Positions 1 to 5,839 of a DNA stretch of 7,237 nt are shown here, piece after piece. This DNA comes from an uncultured Clostridia bacterium (lineage in GTDB: Bacteria; Bacillota; Clostridia; Lachnospirales; Lachnospiraceae), in NCBI GenBank assembly GCA_946614685.1, contig CAMOHF010000048.1, forward strand, positions 1-7,237, read 5' to 3'. The first letter of the stretch is position 1; every line of letters starts with the position of its first letter. The notes under the pieces are model-generated. The model ran no database searches and was not told the DNA's origin. It saw only the letters and a list, made by a program, of their open reading frames with translations. A program made the position numbers and the translations under genes.

Positions 1-518
1 GCGATCACAGCCTCGGGTAAGAAACTCCCCTCCTCAAAGAGTTCCCGGATACGAAAGAGCGCGGTCGGAGCATTGCCCACCACGTAGATCACGGGCCCGA
101 GATTCTTTGACATCTCCGAAGCCTTGTCCACAGAGGCCACGGCCCGCGTTGTACCTGACTTCTTCGCGGTTTCCGCCACATCGGGATCACTCATAAAGCA
201 GTGCACCTCGCATCCGTATGCGGAAAGCCTTCTTTTGTTGATGCCTGCCTTCGCCATCTCCGTGTCGGTCACGATGGGAACGCCATTTTGTATCGCATCT
301 GCGATCCTTCCCGTCACTCCTTCGGAAAAATACAGATTCTCTGCATAATCGAAATCCGCCGATGTATGGATACAACGCTTTACCACCGCCGCCGTATGCG
401 CATCGGAAAGCGTACGCATGGCGTGCGCCGAAAGCGACATCTCCGCAAGTTCTCTCTCAATTGTTCTGAAGCTTTCCTGTTCGATCTCCTCCGGCAGCTG
501 CTTCCTCGTCTCCTTCAT
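1..518 (-). CDS. cbiC: Cobalt-precorrin-8 methylmutase CbiC (3' end beyond the window)
   Basis: CbiC/CobH moves a methyl group from C-11 to C-12 of (cobalt-)precorrin-8, giving (hydrogeno)cobyrinic acid in cytosolic vitamin B12 synthesis. I translated 172 codons. The family is easily recognised: the N-terminal IEQESFRTIERE helix (residues 12-23), the catalytic-histidine motif CIHTSADFDY with His51 (49-58), TDTEMAKAGINKRRL (84-98), the CFMSDPDV segment (107-114) and GNAPTALFRIREL (148-160). The family is about 200-215 residues, so roughly 40 C-terminal residues, including the GxPVGFVGA-type motif, lie outside. The ATG at 518 is preceded by GGGAG with a 9-nt spacer (528-532), and residues 12 onward align with the N-terminus of known CbiC, which supports this start. 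The first 62 nt overlap the 3' end of the transporter gene in another frame. It is the last visible gene of the operon; further cobalamin genes to the left are plausible but not seen. The family call is secure. Confidence 0.95.
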   Translation of the reverse strand, partial: MKETRKQLPEEIEQESFRTIERELAEMSLSAHAMRTLSDAHTAAVVKRCIHTSADFDYAENLYFSEGVTGRIADAIQNGVPIVTDTEMAKAGINKRRLSAYGCEVHCFMSDPDVAETAKKSGTTRAVASVDKASEMSKNLGPVIYVVGNAPTALFRIRELFEEGSFLPEAVI

Positions 519-1428
519 CTTTCTTTTCTCCCTCTGTACTTACGCCCTCTGTCTCATGGATGCCCCTGTACCAGCGCACAACCGCAGTTCCGATGATGAT
601 CGCATATCCAAGGAACGACAGGGGGACCGGAACCTCTCCCAAAAACAGGAATCCCCAGATTGCCGCAAAGATCACCTGTGTATAGTCAAATACGGAAAGT
701 TCCTTCGCCGGCGCAAATTTGTACGCCGTGGTGATGGAAAACTGACCGAGCGCCGCTCCAAATCCGGCCAGGATCAGGCAGAGCAGCTGTTTTGGCTCCA
801 TCGGATGATAATCAAGGATCAGAAACGGCGCCGTGACCAGGCAGGAAAACAGTGAGAAGCACAGCACGATCACAGGCGTCCGCTCACCCTTCTTGCCAAG
901 TCTTCTGACAAAGACATAGGCCGTACCTGCACCGAACCCACCGTAGAGCCCGAGAAGTCCGGGTACCAGCTCCGAAGCAAAACTTGCGGTCGGACGTATG
1001 ATAAACAGCGCGCCGATAAAAGCAAGGATGACCGCGATCCAATCCCTTTTCTTCGGCACCTCTTTCAAAAGCGGAATCGATAAGACGATCGCGAAGAAGG
1101 GAGACAGTTTGTTCAGCATATTCGCATCTGCGATGTCCAAACGGTCGATGGCATAAAAATTACAGATCAGTCCGGACGTGCCAAACAGGCACCGAAAGAA
1201 GATATCGGTGCCACAGCCTTTTTTGATATGAAATTTTTCCTCGGCGTGAAGCAAGGGGATCACTGCGATCACCGCTGCCACGGCATTCCGGAAGAATGCC
1301 TTCTGCATCGTCGGCACGTCACCGGCAATCCTCACAAAGAAGGTCATCAGCGAAAAGCCGAAGGCCGCCAGCAGGATACAGAGAATACCCTTTGCCTTGC
1401 CCTGAAATACTTTTTGAATCTTGCTCAT
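457..1428 (-). CDS. EamA/DMT-superfamily membrane transporter, 323 aa
   Basis: This is an inner-membrane protein of the drug/metabolite transporter superfamily, with two tandem EamA repeats (about residues 12-145 and 158-296) and about ten predicted helices. Visible features are the first helix GILCILLAAFGFSLMTFFV (14-32), the FFRN motif at 45-48, the ANMLNKLSPFFAIVLSIPLLKE stretch around 102-123 typical of helix 4 and its loop, and the matching second-repeat segment with FDYTQVIFAAIWGFLFLGE around 237-255. The substrate cannot be read from sequence; relatives export or import amino acids, nucleosides or cofactors. A charged, probably cytosolic tail (about 297-323) rich in Glu, Lys and Gly follows the last helix and is largely encoded where the gene overlaps cbiC. 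The ATG at 1428 is chosen because GGAG lies 8 nt upstream (1437-1440). An in-frame start at 1461 would lie inside the preceding gene and add a non-hydrophobic leader. It begins 16 nt after the DUF2207 stop, so it is probably co-transcribed. Confidence 0.88.
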   Translation of the reverse strand: MSKIQKVFQGKAKGILCILLAAFGFSLMTFFVRIAGDVPTMQKAFFRNAVAAVIAVIPLLHAEEKFHIKKGCGTDIFFRCLFGTSGLICNFYAIDRLDIADANMLNKLSPFFAIVLSIPLLKEVPKKRDWIAVILAFIGALFIIRPTASFASELVPGLLGLYGGFGAGTAYVFVRRLGKKGERTPVIVLCFSLFSCLVTAPFLILDYHPMEPKQLLCLILAGFGAALGQFSITTAYKFAPAKELSVFDYTQVIFAAIWGFLFLGEVPVPLSFLGYAIIIGTAVVRWYRGIHETEGVSTEGEKKDEGDEEAAAGGDRTGKLQNN

Positions 1429-1439
1429 AACTACTACTC

Positions 1440-1457
1440 CGGATCTACCAGGATCCG
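1440..1457 (-). promoter_or_regulatory. Hairpin across the DUF2207 stop codon and the edge of the transporter SD
   Basis: On the minus strand CGGATC (1457-1452), loop CTGGTA and GATCCG (1445-1440) form a perfect 6-bp stem with a 6-nt loop. The DUF2207 stop codon TAG (1447-1445) falls at the loop and 3' arm, and the 3' arm ends at the first G of the GGAG Shine-Dalgarno of the EamA gene. A ribosome terminating there would melt the stem. I infer a possible role in coupling transporter translation to DUF2207 translation. There is no T-tract, so it is not an intrinsic terminator. A short stem like this may also be chance. Confidence 0.35.
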
Positions 1458-3421
1458 CCACCGCCTCCGCCGGAACCTCCTCCCGACGAACCGCCGCCGG
1501 AGCCGCTCGAGCTGTCGCTCGGACTGCTGGTCATTGCCGTACGTGCCGACGACATGGTGGAGTTCATAAATGTGCCGAAGGCCGCCATGTTAAATTCCGG
1601 ACTGTCATACCAGGACGGTGCCTGCATGGCGATGGTTTCAAATTTCTTCACCCACTTATCCGACACACCGAGCACATAGGTGTAGGGGAGGATGTTGTAG
1701 AAGTAGTTGGGATCCTCGTTTACAAGCGCTTCGAGGCGCTCTTTTTCCGCAACCTCCAGGAAATTCTTAAAGCCCTTGATCCTGCCCAGGATCTGTGTTC
1801 CGTAAGGCGTACGTTTCGGCAGGAGCTTTAAGAATACCATCATACCGATGATGCAGAGGATGCCGACAATGTATCCGATCATATACCAGACATCCATGGA
1901 AAGCACGCCGGGCATCAAAGCCGCCCAGGGCAGTACCGCAAAACCTCCGCCCCAGAGGAGGATAAACAGCAGAAAACCGCATGACTTCTTTCCGCCCGAA
2001 AGCAGCATGCCTACGATCACGGAAAGTCCGACACCCGGGAAGATCAGCGCCACGGGGATCATCTCCGGTTCTCCGTATACCAGAAACGGCGGTACGGTGA
2101 TCGCCACAAAAGATGCAATGATGAAAAGGACCACAAGGAATCCCTTACCGAACGCGCCCGGCATCATCAGTTTGCTCCTGTTTTCTTTTGTGTTGACGTT
2201 GCGAAGGATCTTGTTGATCGTGACATAAAAGCTGTCGTACAAATCCTCGGATGTCACGAGGGGGGATGTTTTGAAAAGCCCGTCGAAGAACAATTTTTCA
2301 TTCTCGTCCGTGCCTTCATATTCCTTCAGTTTCTTCAGCATAAAATCCTTCTTCTTGCCGAAGAGTGCCTTCTTTTCATACTCCGAAATCCGAATATAGC
2401 CCTGATTGGCCAGATGCAGCAGCAGTGATACAGCGTCCTGGTTGTCGGCAACAGCTTTGTAGGCAAATCCGACCTCCAAGCTGTTCATGCCATCGGGAGG
2501 GTAAAACTCCACAGTCTCGATCACCTTGTCGTCCCGTCCGAACAGGTACCAGAGCAAAAATGCGACGAGAAGCCCGATCACGGGGACCAACAACGGCAGA
2601 TAATACCAGATATGGAACGGGAATCCGGCACCGACGAAGTAGCCCTCGGGCAGGGTCAGACGTACGGTAAGTCCCTCGTTGAAAGAGAGTTCCCCGAACA
2701 GTCTTCCGGTGATGGTGTTGCCGTTCACCTCGTATGTTACGTTCTCCGACTCCGCCGATCCTTTCGGTCCGTAGGAAAATCCAAGGCTGGACGGATCAAA
2801 GTCCTTCGGCATCTCGATGGAAAATGTAATGTTGCCGATCACGGTATCCCACTCTGTGCCGATCAGGTTGAAATACAGTTCATCCGCATCCTTTAAGGGA
2901 TCCTTGCCGATGTTGTACTTATAGCTTATCACATAGGTCTCGGGACCTGTGAGCGTACGGTCCGCATCACCGATCTTGATGACCGTGTTGCCTGATTCAC
3001 GGTATTTCTGGTAAGGATGATCCACGGTTATATCCGTAAGCATTGCACGGTTCTTGGACTTTGAGCCGTCCAGTCTTGTCACCTCGTTGGACAGAGGGAT
3101 CTTGCGGAAGATCCCGTGTTTCGGCTCAAAGAAGTACGCGCCGATGGTTTCCGTGATATCAAATGTATTGTCCTCGTTCACCACCATGTCAATATGGTAG
3201 GAGTCAAGCACGTAACCGAGGCCCGTATATCCTTCATTTGCACTCGGTCCCATATACAAATCATCTTCTTCATATGATTCATACGGATAAGCGTCCTCGG
3301 TCGTCTCACCGTCAAGGTAGTCATCCTCATCATCCGCATATGCCTTATATCCGGGTACGCAGGTCACGGTAAGAACAAATGCAGCGACCACTAACACCAG
3401 AAATCTTTTGATCTTTTTCAT
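1445..3421 (-). CDS. DUF2207-family membrane protein, 658 aa
   Basis: This is a predicted envelope protein of unknown biochemical function. Residues 1-29 form a signal peptide (KKIKR, hydrophobic core, AYA then Asp as a likely signal peptidase I site). An acidic linker follows (30-55, mostly Asp/Glu/Tyr), then the extracytoplasmic DUF2207 beta-domain (about 68-262), which includes the typical DNTFDITETI and HGIFRKIPL segments. A transmembrane helix lies at about 275-304, a cytosolic region with the family's YPPDGMNSLEVGFAY signature at 307-321, then three or four more helices (about 427-450, 455-483, 487-510, 512-534). The late conserved block has ILGRIKGFKNFLE and LPYTYVLGVSDKWVKKFE (544-604), and the C-terminus is a Ser/Gly tail ending GGGGGGSW. 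That Gly-rich end is a family trait rather than a sequencing artefact. The ATG at 3421 has AGGGGG just upstream and lies 9 nt after the lemA stop. DUF2207 and LemA proteins are commonly encoded together, and a joint membrane role is inferred. Confidence 0.9.
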   Translation of the reverse strand: MKKIKRFLVLVVAAFVLTVTCVPGYKAYADDEDDYLDGETTEDAYPYESYEEDDLYMGPSANEGYTGLGYVLDSYHIDMVVNEDNTFDITETIGAYFFEPKHGIFRKIPLSNEVTRLDGSKSKNRAMLTDITVDHPYQKYRESGNTVIKIGDADRTLTGPETYVISYKYNIGKDPLKDADELYFNLIGTEWDTVIGNITFSIEMPKDFDPSSLGFSYGPKGSAESENVTYEVNGNTITGRLFGELSFNEGLTVRLTLPEGYFVGAGFPFHIWYYLPLLVPVIGLLVAFLLWYLFGRDDKVIETVEFYPPDGMNSLEVGFAYKAVADNQDAVSLLLHLANQGYIRISEYEKKALFGKKKDFMLKKLKEYEGTDENEKLFFDGLFKTSPLVTSEDLYDSFYVTINKILRNVNTKENRSKLMMPGAFGKGFLVVLFIIASFVAITVPPFLVYGEPEMIPVALIFPGVGLSVIVGMLLSGGKKSCGFLLFILLWGGGFAVLPWAALMPGVLSMDVWYMIGYIVGILCIIGMMVFLKLLPKRTPYGTQILGRIKGFKNFLEVAEKERLEALVNEDPNYFYNILPYTYVLGVSDKWVKKFETIAMQAPSWYDSPEFNMAAFGTFMNSTMSSARTAMTSSPSDSSSGSGGGSSGGGSGGGGGGSW

Positions 3422-3430
3422 AGGCGCCCC

Positions 3431-3979
3431 CTAAAGATTGATGGAAACATTGGTCCGCTCTTCCGCAGATGCTTCGTACATCTCGCGTGCGGAAAACCCA
3501 AACATCTTTGCGAAGAGATTCCCCGGAAAAGTCTCCGTCTTGTTGTTGAAAAGACGAACCGTACCGTTGTAGTACTTTCTCGCATTTGCGATCTCATCCT
3601 CGATACCGGACAGCGCCTTTCCGAGTTCAATGAAGTTGTCGCTGGAACGAAGCTCCGGATAAGCTTCCGCCACACCCATCAGCCTGCCGATCTCCTTTGA
3701 CATCATTGCATTGGCTTCGATCTTCTCGGTATCCGTCATGCTGTCATACGTTCCCGATCGAAGCTTCGTGATTCCCGAGAAGACTTCCTTCTCGTGTCCC
3801 GCGTAAGCCTTCACGGTTTCCACCAGCTTCGGGATCATCTCCCAGCGTTTCACAAGATAGACATCCATCGTGGAGAAGGCCTCCTTCACACGCTGGTCAG
3901 CCCGGACGAAACCGTTGTACATTGCGACAAACAAGATTGCGATAAGGAGCACTGCTCCGGCTGCGATCCAAATCCCCAT
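3431..3979 (-). CDS. lemA: LemA family protein, 182 aa
   Basis: LemA proteins are small membrane-anchored helical proteins of unsettled function. The length and the whole conserved pattern fit. There is one N-terminal transmembrane helix (about 3-22, IWIAAGAVLLIAILFVAMYN), then the signature YNGFVRADQRVKEAF with VYLVKRWEMIPKLVETVKAYAGHE (residues 21-63), then the second signature YPELRSSDNFIELGKALSGIE and IANARKYYNGTVRLFNN (107-146), with FPGNLFAKMFGF at 151-162. The rest is predicted to be a helical bundle. The start at 3979 is well supported by GGGAGGTG upstream. The gene sits 12 nt behind aroB and 9 nt before the DUF2207 gene. The pairing with DUF2207 is a recurrent arrangement in Gram-positive genomes and suggests that the two act together at the membrane, but no reaction can be assigned. 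Confidence 0.95.
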   Translation of the reverse strand: MGIWIAAGAVLLIAILFVAMYNGFVRADQRVKEAFSTMDVYLVKRWEMIPKLVETVKAYAGHEKEVFSGITKLRSGTYDSMTDTEKIEANAMMSKEIGRLMGVAEAYPELRSSDNFIELGKALSGIEDEIANARKYYNGTVRLFNNKTETFPGNLFAKMFGFSAREMYEASAEERTNVSINL

Positions 3980-3984
3980 AATCG

Positions 3985-3992
3985 CACCTCCC
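3985..3992 (-). promoter_or_regulatory. lemA Shine-Dalgarno overlapping the aroB stop codon
   Basis: The minus strand reads TAGGGAGGTGCGATT directly before the lemA ATG. The last base of the aroB TAG stop is the first base of the GGGAGGTG ribosome binding site, 5 nt from the start codon. This places termination on aroB exactly where lemA initiates, which is consistent with coupled translation, and it confirms the lemA start. Confidence 0.75.
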
Positions 3993-5104
3993 TACATCTT
4001 CTCTATAATCTCCCTTGCAAGTTCCTCTTCAATCGGTTTTGCAAAGTTTCCGGGTGTAAACTCTCTGACGGAGCCGATGCCGTCCTGCAGCACAAAGCGA
4101 AGTTGTCCGTTTCGAACTTTCTTGTCCGTGTACAGTTTCTTCACAAGGGCCTCACGATCAATGTAAGCAGGAATCTCTGTGGGAAGTCCCGCTTTCCGAA
4201 GCAGTGCGATCACCGCTTCCATATCTGCCGCCGAAAGAAGCTCCAGTCGATGCGCAAGCATCACCTCAGCCACAAGACCGATCGATACCGCTTCTCCGTG
4301 CTCAAGCTGATAATCGCTCACAGTCTCGATCGCACGTCCGACGGTGTGTCCGAGGTTTAGCACCTCCCGGAGACCGGACTCACGCTCATCCTTCATCACG
4401 ACTTCGTACTTGATCCTTACATTCGACTCTGCAACATGCTCACAGGCCTCCCTGTCGAGTGCCAGGATCTCTTCCATGTGTCTATCGAGATAGTCAAAGA
4501 ATTCCCGATCCGCAATACATGCGTGCTTGATGGTCTCCGCAAGTCCGCTTACGATCTGACGCTTCGGCAGCGTCTCCCAGGTTGCGATATCGAGATATAC
4601 CTTCTTCGGCTGATTGAAGATGCCGATCAGGTTGGTTGCAAGCGGTGTGTCCACAGCTGTCTTTCCGCCCACGGACGCATCCGCAGCCGCAAGCAGGGTT
4701 GTCGCATAATTGATAAACGGAACCCCTCTTCCGAAGGTTCCGGCCACAAAGCCCGCCAGATCCGTCACCACGCCTCCGCCGACGGCGACGATGCAGCAGT
4801 CACGTCTGTATCCCTTCGCAAGCATGGCGTCCTCGATCATCGCCTTTGTCTCTCTGGTCTTGCTCTTTTCCCCTGCTGGAAAAACAAAGAGATCCGCCGC
4901 ATATCCGGCTTCGATCAGCGCCTTGTAAACCGGCGTTCCGTAGAGCGGCTCCACGATACTGTCCGTGATCACGGCAAATTTGCCGATCTTGCCAACCAGT
5001 CCGCCTTTTAAGTCATCAATGAGCTGACCCATCAGGTGATATCCCACCTGCACGTCATAGCTGTCATCCACCACCTTCTCAAGTTTTACGTAAAAAGAAC
5101 TCAT
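3992..5104 (-). CDS. aroB: 3-dehydroquinate synthase family protein (AroB-like), 370 aa, with pocket substitutions
   Basis: AroB converts DAHP to 3-dehydroquinate in the shikimate pathway, using NAD and a divalent metal. Length and fold motifs fit: FPAGEKSKT (75-83), GGGVVTDLAGFVAGTF (109-124), SVGGKTAVD (144-152), GLAETIKHA (187-195), LREVLNLGHTVGRAIE (245-260), HGEAVSIG (269-276) and DKKVRNGQLR (327-336). The metal ligands expected from the family are present (Glu190, His253, His269), as are Asp142, Lys148, Asn158, Lys193, Arg246, Asn250 and the DKK lysines. Two usually conserved residues differ: the lysine of PLGKN, which contacts NAD in E. coli AroB, is Thr157 (PLATN), and the second histidine of GHTxGHAIE is Arg257. 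The PTTLL proline is also Ala134. The start shares ATGA with the tmk stop, and AGAGGAG lies upstream. It is most likely a divergent true AroB, but another sugar-phosphate cyclase activity is possible. No other shikimate gene is visible. Confidence 0.87.
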   Translation of the reverse strand: MSSFYVKLEKVVDDSYDVQVGYHLMGQLIDDLKGGLVGKIGKFAVITDSIVEPLYGTPVYKALIEAGYAADLFVFPAGEKSKTRETKAMIEDAMLAKGYRRDCCIVAVGGGVVTDLAGFVAGTFGRGVPFINYATTLLAAADASVGGKTAVDTPLATNLIGIFNQPKKVYLDIATWETLPKRQIVSGLAETIKHACIADREFFDYLDRHMEEILALDREACEHVAESNVRIKYEVVMKDERESGLREVLNLGHTVGRAIETVSDYQLEHGEAVSIGLVAEVMLAHRLELLSAADMEAVIALLRKAGLPTEIPAYIDREALVKKLYTDKKVRNGQLRFVLQDGIGSVREFTPGNFAKPIEEELAREIIEKM

Positions 5105-5727
5105 TTCCCAAACTCCTCTTGTACAAGCGCACGTATGCGCTCCTCAATTACTTCTACGGGCAGTGTCGCATCGATGGTGTGGATCCGATCGGGCGAGAGC
5201 TTCGCCAGCGTGCGGTACCCCTCCGTCACCTGCGCATGAAAACTAATGTCCTCCTGCTCTAAGCGATCCAGTTCTGCCTGATTCTTCTTCCTTCGGATTC
5301 CCTCCTCGGCCGACAGATCCAAATGTATGGTAAGGCTCGGCATCAGACCCTGAATGGCAAATCCGTTCAGACGATACACCTCATCGATCCCGAGACCTCT
5401 GGCAATTCCCTGATAGACGACAGACGAATCCACAAACCGATCGGAGATCACGGCCTTCCCCTCGGAAAGCGCCGGTCGAATCACCTCTGCCACAAGCTGT
5501 GCTCTGGCCGATGCATAAAGCATGGCTTCCGTCATATAGTCCATCTCCTTGTACGCGGGATCAAGCAGGATGCCACGCACAGCTTCGCTGATCGCGGTCC
5601 CGCCCGGCTCTCTGGTGATCAGGCACTCATAGCCCTGCCCTTTTAAAAATGCGGCAAGCCGCTCGATCTGTGTGGTCTTTCCGGAGCCGTCCGGTCCCTC
5701 AAAACTGATAAATATACCGTTCTTCAT
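5101..5727 (-). CDS. tmk: Thymidylate (dTMP) kinase, 208 aa
   Basis: The enzyme phosphorylates dTMP to dTDP with ATP in the cytosol, an essential step of dTTP synthesis. Motifs, numbered from the ATG at 5727, are the P-loop GPDGSGKTTQ (11-20); TREPGGT (about 38-44), which carries the Arg-Glu-Pro contact near the nucleotide; the DRFVDSSVVYQG motif (about 94-105); and the Arg/Lys-rich LID segment with EEGIRRKK and DRLEQED. Length matches the usual 205-215 residues. The reading frame stays open up to 5796, but that would put 23 extra residues across the promoter. The ATG at 5727 has AGAGG upstream and directly opens the conserved KNGIFISFEGPDG strand, so it is preferred. It is the first gene of the operon, and its TGA stop overlaps the aroB start by 4 nt. 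The holB and yaaQ-type neighbours common beside tmk in Gram-positive genomes are absent downstream. Confidence 0.96.
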   Translation of the reverse strand: MKNGIFISFEGPDGSGKTTQIERLAAFLKGQGYECLITREPGGTAISEAVRGILLDPAYKEMDYMTEAMLYASARAQLVAEVIRPALSEGKAVISDRFVDSSVVYQGIARGLGIDEVYRLNGFAIQGLMPSLTIHLDLSAEEGIRRKKNQAELDRLEQEDISFHAQVTEGYRTLAKLSPDRIHTIDATLPVEVIEERIRALVQEEFGK

Positions 5728-5767
5728 CTGTATAACCTCTATACTTACATAAAAATACGCCTCTCTT

Positions 5768-5796
5768 ATCATACGACAAGGAGTTTGATTTTTCAA
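5768..5796 (-). promoter_or_regulatory. Sigma-A-type promoter of the tmk operon
   Basis: The minus strand has TTGAAA (5796-5791), exactly 17 nt, then TATGAT (5773-5768). Each hexamer differs from consensus by at most two bases. The predicted start is near 5761, giving a leader of about 34 nt to the tmk ATG that carries only the ribosome binding site. The -35 lies 2 nt beyond the T-tract of the preceding terminator. The spacer and -35 also contain the inverted repeat TTTGATT-N4-AATCAAA (5784-5801), which might be an operator or chance AT symmetry. Confidence 0.75.
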
Positions 5797-5798
5797 TC

Positions 5799-5835
5799 AA
5801 AAAAGAGCCTCGTCCCGTATGAGACAAGGCTCTTT
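5799..5835 (-). terminator. Intrinsic terminator of the coiled-coil gene
   Basis: On the minus strand AAAGAGCCT (5835-5827) pairs with AGGCTCTTT (5810-5802). The inner GTC/GAC pairs follow one mismatch, with a short loop around TCATAC. The 3' arm runs into TTTTTT (5804-5799). The element starts 4 nt after the TAA at 5840, so it ends the coiled-coil transcript and separates it from the tmk operon. Read on the plus strand it has only a three-T run and would be a weak terminator. Confidence 0.85.
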
Positions 5836-5839
5836 GGCT

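Noticed and set aside
187..375. Separate small minus-strand gene within the left edge
   Set aside because: It is a shadow frame inside cbiC, whose frame carries clear family motifs across the whole segment.
1429..1461. Upstream in-frame start for the transporter at 1461
   Set aside because: It lies inside the DUF2207 coding end, has no ribosome binding site, and adds a leader not typical of EamA proteins. The ATG at 1428 has GGAG at 8 nt.
1448..1530. GC-rich repetitive stretch as a DNA repeat element
   Set aside because: It encodes the Ser/Gly tail of the DUF2207 protein, a known trait of that family, and the frame stays open through it.
3794..4360. Long plus-strand open frame opposite lemA and aroB
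   Set aside because: It is antisense to two clear genes, has His/Arg/Ser-rich random composition and no family motif. Similar frames opposite the transporter, tmk and coiled-coil genes were discarded for the same reasons.
5728..5796. Longer tmk open frame starting at 5796
   Set aside because: It would begin in the -35 hexamer and run through the promoter. Family alignment and the AGAGG site support 5727.
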